A program made the position numbers and the translations under genes. DNA of 42,734 nt from Kiritimatiellia bacterium. GTDB lineage: Bacteria > Verrucomicrobiota > Kiritimatiellia > RFP12 > UBA1067. Each line of letters begins with the position of its first letter. Positions within the stretch are counted from its first letter, which is position 1. The notes below the pieces were generated by a model. The model saw only the letters and a list, made by a program, of their open reading frames with translations. It had not been told where the DNA came from and did no database searches. Shown here piece after piece: positions 9,139-17,210 of the stretch. The stretch is from assembly GCA_028686345.1 (NCBI GenBank), contig JAQUCE010000002.1:1-42734 (forward strand). The letters run 5' to 3'.

Positions 9139-9292
9139 GGTTGACGATGGCAGCGACGATGTTGGTGGACGATTGCGAACATGAGGGGGCTCGTCAACCA
9201 GCATCGTCGCCGCCATCGTCAACCAAAGGCGAAGCCGACCGTCTGTAGTTCCGGTTTCCAACCGGACATCTCCGATTGGAAATCGGAGCTAC
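9139..9292 (+). repeat. 155-bp composite repeat, copy A: long hairpin plus REPIN
   Basis: Part 1 (9139-9224) is an inverted repeat with two 34-nt arms, three mismatches and an 18-nt loop, rich in GACGATG/CATCGTC. After 20 bp comes part 2 (9245-9292), a REP doublet: GTAG, hairpin TCCGGTTTCCAACCGGA, CATC, hairpin TCCGATTGGAAATCGGA, then CTAC. Copy B is at 20967-21121. Copy C, on the minus strand, is split by a group II intron. A further module shared with 21229-21335 follows at about 9307-9390. The region lies between the convergent EF-G and hydF genes and holds no gene. Confidence 0.9.
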
Positions 9293-9502
9293 GTTTTTTG
9301 CGGGTCCTGGTCATTCACGTGCCGTTCGCAGTCGCCCGCATAGCGAACGACTTCCTTGCTTTGCGTCTTGTCTCACACCTTGTCAAGCCAGACGCAATTC
9401 TAATTATGGCCGCGCCCCTGTTCGAAATACACGCTAAAGGTGCGCTCAGACTATTTATAACTATGAATAACACGAAAACGGATGACAGTAGTCTATACAG
9501 GG

Positions 9503-10738
9503 CTACGTTGGTTCATTCAGGTAACGCATTGCTCCGGGAATGGGCTCCAGGCAGCGAGGCAGTATCCCTTGCAGGTACGCTATCAGCACCCCGTAGTTGA
9601 CAATCGGTATGCCGGCTCTCTGCGCCTGCTCAATCCGGTAGAGCATCTCACGCTGGTTGAGCATGCAGCCGCCGCAGTGGACGATCAGGTCAAAGGTGGC
9701 GAGATCTTGGGGATACTGCATCCCGCAGGTGTGCTCAAAGATTAGTATTTTACCGGTGTGCTGCTGGATCCAACGCGGAATTTTAACTGTTCCAATATCA
9801 TCGGACTGGCGGTGGTGGGTGCACCCCTCGGAGATTAAGACCCTTGAACCATCCACCAGTTTTTCAACTGAAACCGCGCCGCGCACTAAAGATTCCAGGT
9901 CGCCTTTGTAACGGGCAAAGAGAATCGAGAAAGATGTCAGCGGAATATCCGGCGGCGTGTCAGCCGATACCTTGGCGAAAACCTGCGAGTCGGTGATGAT
10001 CAACCTGGGCTTGGTTCCCAGTTTAGCCAGGGTTGCACGCAGCTCAGAGTCCTGGGTGACAACCGCAATCGCACCTCTCTCGAGTATGTCGCGGATAGTC
10101 TGCTGCTGTGGGAGAATCAGCCGCCCCTTGGGAGCGGCCTTGTCGATTGGAGTGACCAGCACAACCAGATCACAGGGGGCGATCAGGTCACCTACAATCC
10201 GCAGCTGCTCGTTTACCTCCGGCACACACTCAGCTAGCGCCAGCTTGAGCGTTTCGATGCCATCCATGGTTGTGGAGGAAACAAGATAGGGGTCACTGCC
10301 GCTCCATTCAGCTACCTGGGCTAAAATCTCAGCAGTTGGTTGAACCAGATCGGTTTTATTGATCGCAATCAGCAGGGGGATGCCTCGCTCCTTGATCTGC
10401 GCCACCAGCTGCGCTTCAAATTGGCCGAACGTGTTCCGGGCATCCACCACCAGCAGCGCGATGTCGGCCCTGTTGATGACCGCCTGAGTGCGCTCGACGC
10501 GCAACGACCCCAGCTCGCCGCTATCATCCAGGCCAGGGGTGTCGATGATGGTGATAGGACCGAGTGGCAGCAGCTCCATTGCCTTATAAACAGGGTCGGT
10601 GGTAGTGCCTTTGATTGCTGAGACAATCGAGACCTGCTGGCCAGTCAGGGCATTGATCAGCGAGGATTTGCCGACATTGCGGCAGCCGAATAAAGCGATG
10701 TGGGTGCGTTCGCCACGCGGTGTGGTGTTTAAGGTCAT
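9503..10738 (-). CDS. hydF: [FeFe]-hydrogenase H-cluster maturation GTPase HydF
   Basis: Scaffold GTPase on which the 2Fe subcluster of the H-cluster is assembled before delivery to apo-HydA. It has 411 residues, the normal length. The N-terminal Era/TrmE-like GTPase has GCRNVGKSS (18-26), DTPG (66-69) and NKTD (127-130). The C-terminal cluster domain has C306-T-H308 and H354-C355-G-G-C358, the conserved CxH...HCxxC set that binds the [4Fe-4S] cluster. The ATG lies two bases after the stop of the thioredoxin-like gene, so the two are probably co-transcribed. hydE, hydG and a hydrogenase gene are not in the window and would be expected elsewhere in the genome. Confidence 0.97.
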   Translation of the reverse strand: MTLNTTPRGERTHIALFGCRNVGKSSLINALTGQQVSIVSAIKGTTTDPVYKAMELLPLGPITIIDTPGLDDSGELGSLRVERTQAVINRADIALLVVDARNTFGQFEAQLVAQIKERGIPLLIAINKTDLVQPTAEILAQVAEWSGSDPYLVSSTTMDGIETLKLALAECVPEVNEQLRIVGDLIAPCDLVVLVTPIDKAAPKGRLILPQQQTIRDILERGAIAVVTQDSELRATLAKLGTKPRLIITDSQVFAKVSADTPPDIPLTSFSILFARYKGDLESLVRGAVSVEKLVDGSRVLISEGCTHHRQSDDIGTVKIPRWIQQHTGKILIFEHTCGMQYPQDLATFDLIVHCGGCMLNQREMLYRIEQAQRAGIPIVNYGVLIAYLQGILPRCLEPIPGAMRYLNEPT

Positions 10739-10740
10739 GA

Positions 10741-11595
10741 TTACTGCGCGTACAGTATCTTTGAGAGCTGTTCCTCAAGGTCGGAGATCTTCTTGTTCAT
10801 CGTAGCGTAGGCCGCGTTGTTTTCCGGTGTTTGCGCTGGGTTTGTGGCGACCCACTGCGCCAGATCGCTCTTGGCTGCGGTCAGCGCTGTTTGGATTTCC
10901 TTGTATTTTGCAGCTTGTGCTGGGGGTAGTTCGGCTGCCAAGGCATTGGTGCGCAGAGTGGTTATGGCGGCTTCAAGGGCGACGAGTTGCGCTGCGAGCT
11001 GGTTTTGGCGGTTTTGGGTCTGCTGCAGCTCTTTCCGCGCAGCCGCACGCTCGGCGCAGGCCTTTTTAAACGCCGCCCCCTCTTGCGCCGGCATAGTTTC
11101 GATCAGGGCCTCCACTGCGCTGGCTCGCTCCATTAGCACAGCTTTGAGCTTAACAATGAAAAGGGAGGGGGTGATCTCCTTTTCAGCCTCCAACTCGCCG
11201 AGCTGTGTTTTGCCATCATCATCCAGTATGATGTAGGATGGGTAGGCCTCAATTTCAAAAAATTCAGCTAATTGCTCGTTGCGCGCGACAAATTTCTCCG
11301 GCACCAGCTTTTTGTCCTGTGGAAAATCAATCCAAACCATCAGGAGGGAGTCGGCGGCGTAATCCTGCCACTCTTTTTTGGAGAAAACCTCCTTCTCCAT
11401 ATGCTGACACCAGACGCACCAGTCAGAACCAGTGAAATTAATGAGGATTGGGAGTTTTTTCTCATTGGCAACCTTGCGGGCCGCATCAAAATCCATGGTC
11501 CATTGACCAGGGGTTGCGCCTGTTTCAACTGGCAAGCCATGGCTGGTAAGGCTAAAACAAAGGGTTAGAGCTGCCATTAGTGTGAACAGTTTCAT
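10741..11595 (-). CDS. Secreted thioredoxin-like protein with a C-terminal coiled coil
   Basis: A 284-residue protein starting at 11595, where MKLFTLMAALTLCFSLTSHG forms a signal peptide behind an AAAGAGAT ribosome-binding site. The mature part begins with a thioredoxin fold of the thiol:disulfide interchange (DsbD-gamma-like) type: 'ILINFTGSDWCVWCQHME' with a WCVWC active site, 'VWIDFPQD' and the cis-proline segment 'EAYPSYIILDDDGK'. From about residue 150 to the end the chain is Ala/Gln/Lys/Glu-rich and likely helical. It is predicted to be periplasmic or envelope-bound and to reduce or isomerise disulfides. It sits directly upstream of hydF with a two-base gap. A functional link to hydrogenase maturation is not established, since HydF is cytoplasmic. 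Longer in-frame starts up to 11658 lack the signal-peptide shape. Confidence 0.85.
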   Translation of the reverse strand: MKLFTLMAALTLCFSLTSHGLPVETGATPGQWTMDFDAARKVANEKKLPILINFTGSDWCVWCQHMEKEVFSKKEWQDYAADSLLMVWIDFPQDKKLVPEKFVARNEQLAEFFEIEAYPSYIILDDDGKTQLGELEAEKEITPSLFIVKLKAVLMERASAVEALIETMPAQEGAAFKKACAERAAARKELQQTQNRQNQLAAQLVALEAAITTLRTNALAAELPPAQAAKYKEIQTALTAAKSDLAQWVATNPAQTPENNAAYATMNKKISDLEEQLSKILYAQ

Positions 11596-11773
11596 ATTGA
11601 TCTCTTTCAGTAGCGACCCATGGGCCCCTAGGTAGTTAAAATTGAGAGCACCCTGCAAATAGTCCTCAGCAACTAACTGAGCTTACTGGTGCGTCCTTGT
11701 GATAGTGGAAATTTATCACAAACGTAAGTGGGGGTCAAGCCGCGTTTTTTTCGCTGTTTTGCGTTTTTACCCG

Positions 11774-11800
11774 TTGACCCTCGGCGGTAGTTATGATATT
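11774..11800 (+). promoter_or_regulatory. Possible promoter of the rpmH cluster
   Basis: TTGACC at 11774-11779 and GATATT at 11795-11800 are 15 nt apart, slightly short of the optimum. The position, about 45 nt before the rpmH ATG, is suitable. A single DnaA-box-like TTATCACAA at 11714 lies upstream. No cluster of boxes marks an origin. Confidence 0.3.
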
Positions 11801-11842
11801 TTTATAGGCCGTATTTATAGGAAGAACTAGGAGATTAATTAA

Positions 11843-11986
11843 ATGAAAATGACATGGCAACCCTCAAATTTGAAGCGCGCCCGCAAAATTGGATTTCGCG
11901 CCCGCATGGCCACCAAAAGTGGGCGTGCCATTATTAATGCCCGCCGTCGTAAAGGTCGCATAAACCTGACGACATCGCGCGTATGA
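11843..11986 (+). CDS. rpmH: 50S ribosomal protein L34
   Basis: A 47-residue, strongly basic protein that begins [20 protein letters not shown], followed by '[19 protein letters not shown]', the unmistakable L34 pattern (family form: Kr.YQPs..kR.r.hGFraRM.TksGr...aRRR.kGR). It is a component of the large ribosomal subunit. The TGA at 11984 is followed 53 bp later by rnpA, the conserved rpmH-rnpA order. The ATG follows an AGGAG site (ACTAGGAGATTAATTAA). The C-terminus is a few residues longer than in E. coli. Confidence 0.97.
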   Translation: MKMTWQPSNLKRARKIGFRARMATKSGRAIINARRRKGRINLTTSRV

Positions 11987-12039
11987 TGCCACACAACACC
12001 AGCCGTTAGGATATCCGTATTTCAGAGAGCAAAACCAGA

Positions 12040-12387
12040 TTGTTCAGGATGCGCCGACTCGAAGCCTCCGACTACAGGGCGGTTTTTAATCATAGCCGCC
12101 CCTGGCATGGTGTTACGCTTTCAATATGGGTCAGGAGCGCAACAAACGCCGGTCGCAGGGCCGGCGTTGTTGTTTCTAAAAAGAATTTTCGCAGAGCAGT
12201 TGACCGCAACCGGGCAAAACGGCTGATGCGTGAGGCTTTCCGCCTTAACCGCGGTAATATCGTCGCGGATGTTGATTTGATTATCTCCGCCCGCCGCAAC
12301 ATGGCTGGCAAAAGCTGTGCGGAGGTGAGCAGGGATTTCGAAAAAACTTGCCGCCGGGCAGGGATTTGGCAAGAACAGAGCGGGTGA
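12040..12387 (+). CDS. rnpA: Ribonuclease P protein component
   Basis: Protein subunit of RNase P, which helps the catalytic RNA bind and cut the 5' leader of pre-tRNAs. It has 115 residues. The family core is clear: 'VVVSKKNFRRAVDRNRAKRL' contains the RNR motif (DRNRAKR), followed by 'REAFRLNR' and 'VDLIISARR'. Two starts are possible: TTG at 12040 or ATG at 12049, three codons later. Both lie a suitable distance after GAGAG at 12024-12028. The stop overlaps the start region of yidD, as in many genomes. Confidence 0.95.
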   Translation: MFRMRRLEASDYRAVFNHSRPWHGVTLSIWVRSATNAGRRAGVVVSKKNFRRAVDRNRAKRLMREAFRLNRGNIVADVDLIISARRNMAGKSCAEVSRDFEKTCRRAGIWQEQSG

Positions 12388-12388
12388 T

Positions 12389-12685
12389 GTGATGATTGCG
12401 TTCCTCAGCTGGCTGACACGCGCTGTGATAACAACTTTAATTCGCGGTTACCAGATTGTTATCTCACCGCACATCGGACACTGCTGCCGTTTCGAGCCCT
12501 CCTGTTCCCAGTATTTTATTGATGCCCTGCGGCTTCACGGCGTTTTTAGGGGTAGCTGGCTGGGATGTAAACGGATCCTGCGCTGCCGCCCTTTTGGTCC
12601 CTCAGGCTTTGACCCGGTGCCGGACAAAAGGGTTAAGAAGTGCGCGAGTGCGTTAGTGCGCGAATGCGCAAGTGACGATTTTTAA
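12389..12685 (+). CDS. yidD: Membrane protein insertion efficiency factor YidD
   Basis: A small membrane-associated protein that assists YidC-dependent insertion. The family core is intact: 'IRGYQIVISPHIGHCCRFEP' leading into 'SCSQYFIDALRLHG', then 'GSWLGCKRILRCRPF' and 'GFDPVP'. The start may be GTG at 12389 or ATG at 12392, both right after the rnpA TGA. The last 18 residues are encoded by low-complexity sequence of repeated GTGCG(C/A)GA(A/G)TG-like units, which also occur in intergenic regions (38792, 26609), so the tail looks like a repeat-derived extension beyond the normal end. yidC follows 11 bp later. Confidence 0.95.
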   Translation: MMIAFLSWLTRAVITTLIRGYQIVISPHIGHCCRFEPSCSQYFIDALRLHGVFRGSWLGCKRILRCRPFGPSGFDPVPDKRVKKCASALVRECASDDF

Positions 12686-12696
12686 AGGATTTAAGT

Positions 12697-14511
12697 ATGA
12701 ATAAACAGGAAATGGTGATTGCGGCTCTGATGGGCATGCTGCTGATTGGCTGGGTGATGTATACCAGTAAAACCGCGGCGAAACACGCTGAAGAGGCAAG
12801 GTTGAACCAGGCGCAGGAGAGGCTCACAACCGCTGGCGCGACCAACGAGAGCGCGACTGTCGCCGAGCGCACACCAGCGGCCCTGGCAGCGGCGCCATCC
12901 ACCGCCACCGAGCCGGTTGCAGCTTATATCCCGGACACCCCCGAGCGGGTGGTGCTGGTTGGAAGCGATGATCTGGAGCTGGCGTTCTCCTCCTATGGCG
13001 GCGTGATAAAAAATGTGGTCCTGAAAAAATACAACGCCCTGCCAGGTCCGCCGGGCGCTGACAACCCTCAGGTGGTGCTGGACTTTTCCCGTTTTCCCGG
13101 CCTGGAGCTGGAGGGGATTAAGGGCTTGCCCCGCAATGCTGTTTATCAAATGGTGCAAGGCGCTGATCCGCGCACCCTCTTGCTTAAGAGTATTTCGCGT
13201 GAGGGGGTACAGGTTGAGCGCAGTGTGCAGCTGCTCGATGATTATCAGGTTAAGGTTACGGATACCTTTAAAAATGTGAGCCCCTCTGCTCTGAGCATAG
13301 GCACCAACAGCGTTGGCATGGGGGCCATGTACCGCGGCTCATCCAAGAACGATATTGTCTCAATCGATAGTTTGCCGGCAGGCGAGAAAGCCGATGTACT
13401 CTATTGGGCTCGTAACAAGGCTACCAAAGGTTATATCGGGGGTGCTGGAGGTTTTGGCTGCGGCGGATCTAAATCCGTTGTGGGGATGCCTGATCGCTTG
13501 TCAGTGCCGATGCCAGGCGACCAGCAATGGGTGGCCGTCAAATCGCGGTTTTTTGTCTCTACCCTCAGCTCATCCGTGGACAACTGCGGCTATGAGGCCT
13601 CACTTGAGCGTGATCTGGCACAGGATCGATACGCGCTAAAGTGCTTGACTGCCAAGATGTGCTTTCCTGGTCAGGCGCTTGCTCCAGGCGAGAGTTTTAC
13701 CCGGGATTACACCATGTATGTTGGACCTAAGAAGCTCGCGCTGCTCAAGCAGATGGGCAATCGCATGGATATGATCATGGAGTTCGGGTTTTTCAAGATT
13801 GTCTGCAAACCGCTGGTCACCACCCTGAATTTTTTTCACAGGCTGATTCCCAACTACGGGATCGCGGTTATCCTGCTGACCATTCTGGTGCGCATCATCT
13901 TTTGGCCCTTAACCCACAAAAGCACGGTTAGCATGCGCAAGATGCAGGAGATTCAGCCCGAGCTGAAGGCCCTGCAGGCACTGCACAAGGATAATCCGCA
14001 GAAGCTGCAGAAGGAGACCTGGGCCATCTACAAGAAGAACAAGGTCAATCCCATGTCGAGCTGCCTGCCCATGCTGATTCAGATCCCGGTCTTTATTGCG
14101 CTTTTCACGGTGCTGCGCAGCTCGGTGGAGCTACGGTACGCCCCTTTCCTGTGGATTTCAGATTTGAGCGAGCCTGAGAATCTCTTTGCAGGCATGGTGC
14201 CTGTGGTCGGCTCTTTGAATATCCTGCCGTTCCTGATGTCCGGCACCATGGCGCTGCAGAGCTATCTGACGCCCTCAGCCGGCGATCCCCAGCAGCAGAA
14301 GATGATGATGATCATGATGCCGATCATGATGCTCTTTATGTTCTACAGCTTTCCAGCCGCTCTCTCACTCTACTGGACTGTCAGCCAAGCGCTTTCGATC
14401 ACGCAGATGCTGCTCATACGCCGTAGCAGCCGACCCAAGAAAGATGCTGACATCGAGGATGCGCAGGTTGTCTCCACCCGCCAGCAGCGCCGACAGAACG
14501 CACGCGGTTAG
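12697..14511 (+). CDS. yidC: Membrane protein insertase YidC
   Basis: Inner-membrane insertase of the YidC/Oxa1/Alb3 family, 604 residues, the long Gram-negative form. Residues 5-22 form the first membrane segment. Residues about 80-340 form the large periplasmic beta-sandwich domain. The conserved insertase core runs from about 360 to 575: 'LNFFHRLIPNYGIAVILLTI' with the following 'RIIFWPL' carrying the conserved groove arginine, a cytoplasmic hairpin ('MRKMQEIQPELKALQ...'), then 'NPMSSCLPMLIQIPVFIALF' and a Met-rich helix. The C-terminus is basic (RRQNARG), suited to ribosome contact. It belongs to the rpmH-rnpA-yidD-yidC cluster. The gene after it is an antiporter, not jag or mnmE. Confidence 0.97.
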   Translation: MNKQEMVIAALMGMLLIGWVMYTSKTAAKHAEEARLNQAQERLTTAGATNESATVAERTPAALAAAPSTATEPVAAYIPDTPERVVLVGSDDLELAFSSYGGVIKNVVLKKYNALPGPPGADNPQVVLDFSRFPGLELEGIKGLPRNAVYQMVQGADPRTLLLKSISREGVQVERSVQLLDDYQVKVTDTFKNVSPSALSIGTNSVGMGAMYRGSSKNDIVSIDSLPAGEKADVLYWARNKATKGYIGGAGGFGCGGSKSVVGMPDRLSVPMPGDQQWVAVKSRFFVSTLSSSVDNCGYEASLERDLAQDRYALKCLTAKMCFPGQALAPGESFTRDYTMYVGPKKLALLKQMGNRMDMIMEFGFFKIVCKPLVTTLNFFHRLIPNYGIAVILLTILVRIIFWPLTHKSTVSMRKMQEIQPELKALQALHKDNPQKLQKETWAIYKKNKVNPMSSCLPMLIQIPVFIALFTVLRSSVELRYAPFLWISDLSEPENLFAGMVPVVGSLNILPFLMSGTMALQSYLTPSAGDPQQQKMMMIMMPIMMLFMFYSFPAALSLYWTVSQALSITQMLLIRRSSRPKKDADIEDAQVVSTRQQRRQNARG

Positions 14512-14522
14512 TTGGAGGCCCA

Positions 14523-15971
14523 ATGCTCTTGCTCATCTCTTTTTTGATCATTCTGGCGATGCTGTCAACCAAGCTCAGCAACAAGATCGGCCTGCCACTT
14601 TTGATTGGATTTATTCTGATCGGGATCGGCGTTGGCAGCGATGGGCTGTGCTGGTTTGACTTTAATGATGCTCTGTTGACCAAGCATATCGCCGATGTCT
14701 TGCTGATTCTTATCATTTTTGAGGGCGGCTATTGTGTCACGCGCGAGAGTTTTAAAAGTGTGGCGGGAACATCACTCTCCTTGGCGACCTTCGGGGTAGT
14801 TCTGACAGCCGCAATTTTGGGCTTGTTGATCCATGTTGTTTTCAAATTCGACATCATCTACTCCTTTATTATTGCCTCAATCATCTCTTCTACTGACGCT
14901 GCGGCGGTCTTTATGATCACCAAGGCCAGCCCGATTAAAAACAAGTTGGCCACAACCCTGAACGTTGAATCAGCGGCCAATGACCCCATGGCCATTCTTC
15001 TGACCATTACCTTTATTCAAGTTGCCATGGGTGCTTTTACCTCTCCGCTGATTGCCATACTGTTGTTGATCTGGCAGTTCACCGGCGGCATTCTCATCGG
15101 GTTTATATGGTATAAGATAACAATTTTCCTCTTTAATCAACTCAAGTCAGACAGCCGCGGGAACTACAGTGTGCTGATCATTGGCTGCATTCTCTTTGCG
15201 TATGGGGTCTCTGATTTATTGGGCGCCAATGGGATCATCGCGGTGTTTTTCATGGGGTATTGGCTCGGCAACAGCAATTTTCCCGCCAAGCGCAGTGTGA
15301 GCAGTTTCCTTGAGAGCATCTCGACCATCTTCAATATCGGCTTGTTTATCATGTTGGGCTTATTGTCGTCGCCCAGCAGGTTCGGCGATATTTGGAAAGG
15401 GTCGTTGATCATTGTGGGTATCATGATGTTTGTCGCCCGCCCGTTGGCTGTCATGATAGCGACGATGGCATCGAAATATTCATTCAAAGAGAAGCTTTTC
15501 TTGAGCTGGGGCGGGGTGAAGGGTGCAGTCCCGATTGTGCTGGCCACGTATCCCGCTGCCAGCGCCATGGACGGCGATGGCTTTATCTTTAACACCATTT
15601 TCTTCGCGGTTTTTCTCTCTTGCGTTGTTCAAGGCACAACCCTGGGGCCGCTGGCAAAATTATTAAAGTTTACCGAGCGGAAAAAGCCGGACTCCCCTCA
15701 CTCAGTTGAATTGCACTCAATGCAGGCCTGTGAATTGGATATGTTTGAGCTGCTGATAGAAGATGGGGCACCTTGCATCAATCGCACACTCTCAGAGATA
15801 AATCTGGGCAAAGAGGTCTTAATCAGTGCGATCATGCGCAAGAAGCAAATAATCCTGCCCAAGGGAAATACCAAGATCAAAGCACATGATATCCTGTTTG
15901 TGCTGGTCAAACCATCTTTGATCGAAGATGTAAATGAAAAACTGAATAAACAAGCTGAATTGTGGACATAG
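14523..15971 (+). CDS. nhaP2: K+/H+ antiporter, NhaP2/CvrA-like (CPA1) with TrkA-C domain
   Basis: Predicted inner-membrane cation/proton antiporter, 482 residues. It has about 12 hydrophobic segments over residues 1-380 and a cytoplasmic TrkA-C type domain at about 395-475. Segments that match the NhaP2 pattern are 'SLATFGVVLTAAILGLL', 'SSTDAAAVF' and 'TLNVESAANDPMAILLTITF', which includes the ND pair used for ion binding in CPA1 proteins. The start at 14523 follows TTGGAGG and lies 11 bp after the yidC stop, so the gene may be read with the yidC cluster. Ion choice (K+ or Na+) is inferred from the family. The stop codon TAG lies at the edge of a repeat at 15969-16021. Confidence 0.88.
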   Translation: MLLLISFLIILAMLSTKLSNKIGLPLLIGFILIGIGVGSDGLCWFDFNDALLTKHIADVLLILIIFEGGYCVTRESFKSVAGTSLSLATFGVVLTAAILGLLIHVVFKFDIIYSFIIASIISSTDAAAVFMITKASPIKNKLATTLNVESAANDPMAILLTITFIQVAMGAFTSPLIAILLLIWQFTGGILIGFIWYKITIFLFNQLKSDSRGNYSVLIIGCILFAYGVSDLLGANGIIAVFFMGYWLGNSNFPAKRSVSSFLESISTIFNIGLFIMLGLLSSPSRFGDIWKGSLIIVGIMMFVARPLAVMIATMASKYSFKEKLFLSWGGVKGAVPIVLATYPAASAMDGDGFIFNTIFFAVFLSCVVQGTTLGPLAKLLKFTERKKPDSPHSVELHSMQACELDMFELLIEDGAPCINRTLSEINLGKEVLISAIMRKKQIILPKGNTKIKAHDILFVLVKPSLIEDVNEKLNKQAELWT

Positions 15972-16021
15972 TCGCTTAGGCGACTAGAAAAACAATTAAT
16001 TGTTCTTGCCAAAAAGTTGTC
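15968..16021 (+). repeat. 3'-end repeat with AACAATTAATTGTT palindrome, copy 1
   Basis: It begins at the antiporter stop codon with a small hairpin (AGTCGC, TTAG, GCGACT), then the 14-bp palindrome AACAATTAATTGTT (15991-16004), then CTTGCCAAAAAGTTGTCTGT. The same order, in gene sense, is found after lpxD on the minus strand (34345 to 34288) and at 40490 to 40428. Confidence 0.8.
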
Positions 16022-16096
16022 TGTCGTAATTTTTCGCCTTTTTTGCGTATTTCATAGTTTACTTTTTCTAGCCGGCGTGTTCTAATAGTGGTGCTT

Positions 16097-16114
16097 TATT
16101 CCAAATAGGGAATA
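16097..16114. promoter_or_regulatory. Palindrome upstream of the IclR gene, possible operator
   Basis: TATTCC, six bases, GGAATA. It lies about 175 bp upstream of the IclR-family start in an otherwise featureless 318-bp spacer. IclR-family operators are often short AT-rich palindromes of this shape. Its role as an autoregulatory site is a guess. Confidence 0.25.
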
Positions 16115-16289
16115 GATCAGGGCCGGGTGCAGAGTGGAAAAGTGACGCCAACCCTACACCCTCCAATTTTGAGGAAGAGTGAAAGTCGCGCGGCAAACGC
16201 AAGTGTGCTGCAGGCCCAGTAAACAATTTGAGGAAAGAACAATACATTTTTTAGCCGCGTAAGCGGAAAAAACAGCGAAGGCGATTTTC

Positions 16290-17072
16290 ATGGTTGCGGT
16301 GAAATTAAAAAAGACGCGTATAAAAACCGGCGTTCCTATTCTGGAGCGCACACTCGATCTCCTTGAATACCTGAGTCAAAGACCTGAGGGCATTACACTC
16401 AGTCAAATTGCCCGTGATCTCAAGATCCCTAAAAATACAACTTATCGGATGCTGAACACCCTCTGCGCCAGAGGATATGTTTTGCGCAATGAAGCTGAGC
16501 TGAACTACAAGCTTACCCGTAGGGTGGGTACGCTGGTTTACTCAAGTGCGCAGGATGGCAGCTTAATTGAAAAAGCCCTGCCACCCATGCGTAAACTCCG
16601 CGATCAAGTCAAAGAAACGGTTGTAATCAGTATTCTGGACCAACACGAAGGTATCGTCCTGGAGCAGATTCCCGGCGTTCACCCCTTCCGCTTTGTATGC
16701 GACCCAGGAACCCGTCAAACTCTGTATACCTCCGCATCAACAAAAGCGATTCTGGCTAACCTAACGGACGATGAGCTTGAGCCTATTCTGAAGAATATTG
16801 TTTACAAACGTTTTACCGACAATACAATCATCTCTGAAACGGCTTTTCGTAAGGAGCTGGCAGCGACAAAAAAACGCGGTTACGGGAGCGACTGTGCCGA
16901 GGCTCTGCATGGCGTGCATTGTGTGGCGGCACCGATCTTCAACCGGCAGGGTGCGCCGATTGCAGCTATTACGGTAACCGGGCCGGAAGAAAGATTGTGT
17001 TTAAAGGATTTTGAAAGAGTCGGACGCCTTACGATGGCATGTGCAGCAACTATCTCAGAGAGTGTCCTGTAA
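16290..17072 (+). CDS. IclR family transcriptional regulator
   Basis: A 260-residue DNA-binding regulator. Residues 14-75 form the winged helix-turn-helix: 'VPILERTLDLLEYLSQRPEG' followed by 'ITLSQIARDLKIPKNTTYRM' as the recognition region. Residues about 90-255 form the IclR effector-binding domain, including 'LYTSASTKAILA', 'KRGYGSDCAEALHGVHCVAA' and 'PIFNRQGAPIAAITVTGP', a typical pattern in which small carboxylates or sugars bind. Members in heterotrophs control sugar-acid or aromatic catabolism. It lies 138 bp upstream of the large secreted gene on the same strand, which is a reasonable target. The effector is unknown. Confidence 0.92.
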   Translation: MVAVKLKKTRIKTGVPILERTLDLLEYLSQRPEGITLSQIARDLKIPKNTTYRMLNTLCARGYVLRNEAELNYKLTRRVGTLVYSSAQDGSLIEKALPPMRKLRDQVKETVVISILDQHEGIVLEQIPGVHPFRFVCDPGTRQTLYTSASTKAILANLTDDELEPILKNIVYKRFTDNTIISETAFRKELAATKKRGYGSDCAEALHGVHCVAAPIFNRQGAPIAAITVTGPEERLCLKDFERVGRLTMACAATISESVL

Positions 17073-17210
17073 ACAGGAGCGGAGATGGCAGCAGGATTTA
17101 CGTGATAAATTATCTCTCACAGAGGTTTTTGCATTTTGAGGTGAAAAATGTGCGTAAAAACGCGAAAACGAGTAATAGTGGTTCATAGCGTTATAAAAGG
17201 GGAGAGACAA

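Noticed and set aside
9181..9600. Plus-strand frame of 139 codons downstream of the EF-G gene
   Set aside because: It runs through the hairpin/REPIN repeat and into antisense of hydF; repeats explain it.
11700..11842. Replication origin near rpmH
   Set aside because: dnaA is absent and only one DnaA-box-like sequence is visible; no box cluster or AT-rich unwinding element.
17148..17210. Upstream start of the large secreted protein
   Set aside because: It would place 21 extra residues before the signal peptide. The ATG at 17211 has the better ribosome-binding site.
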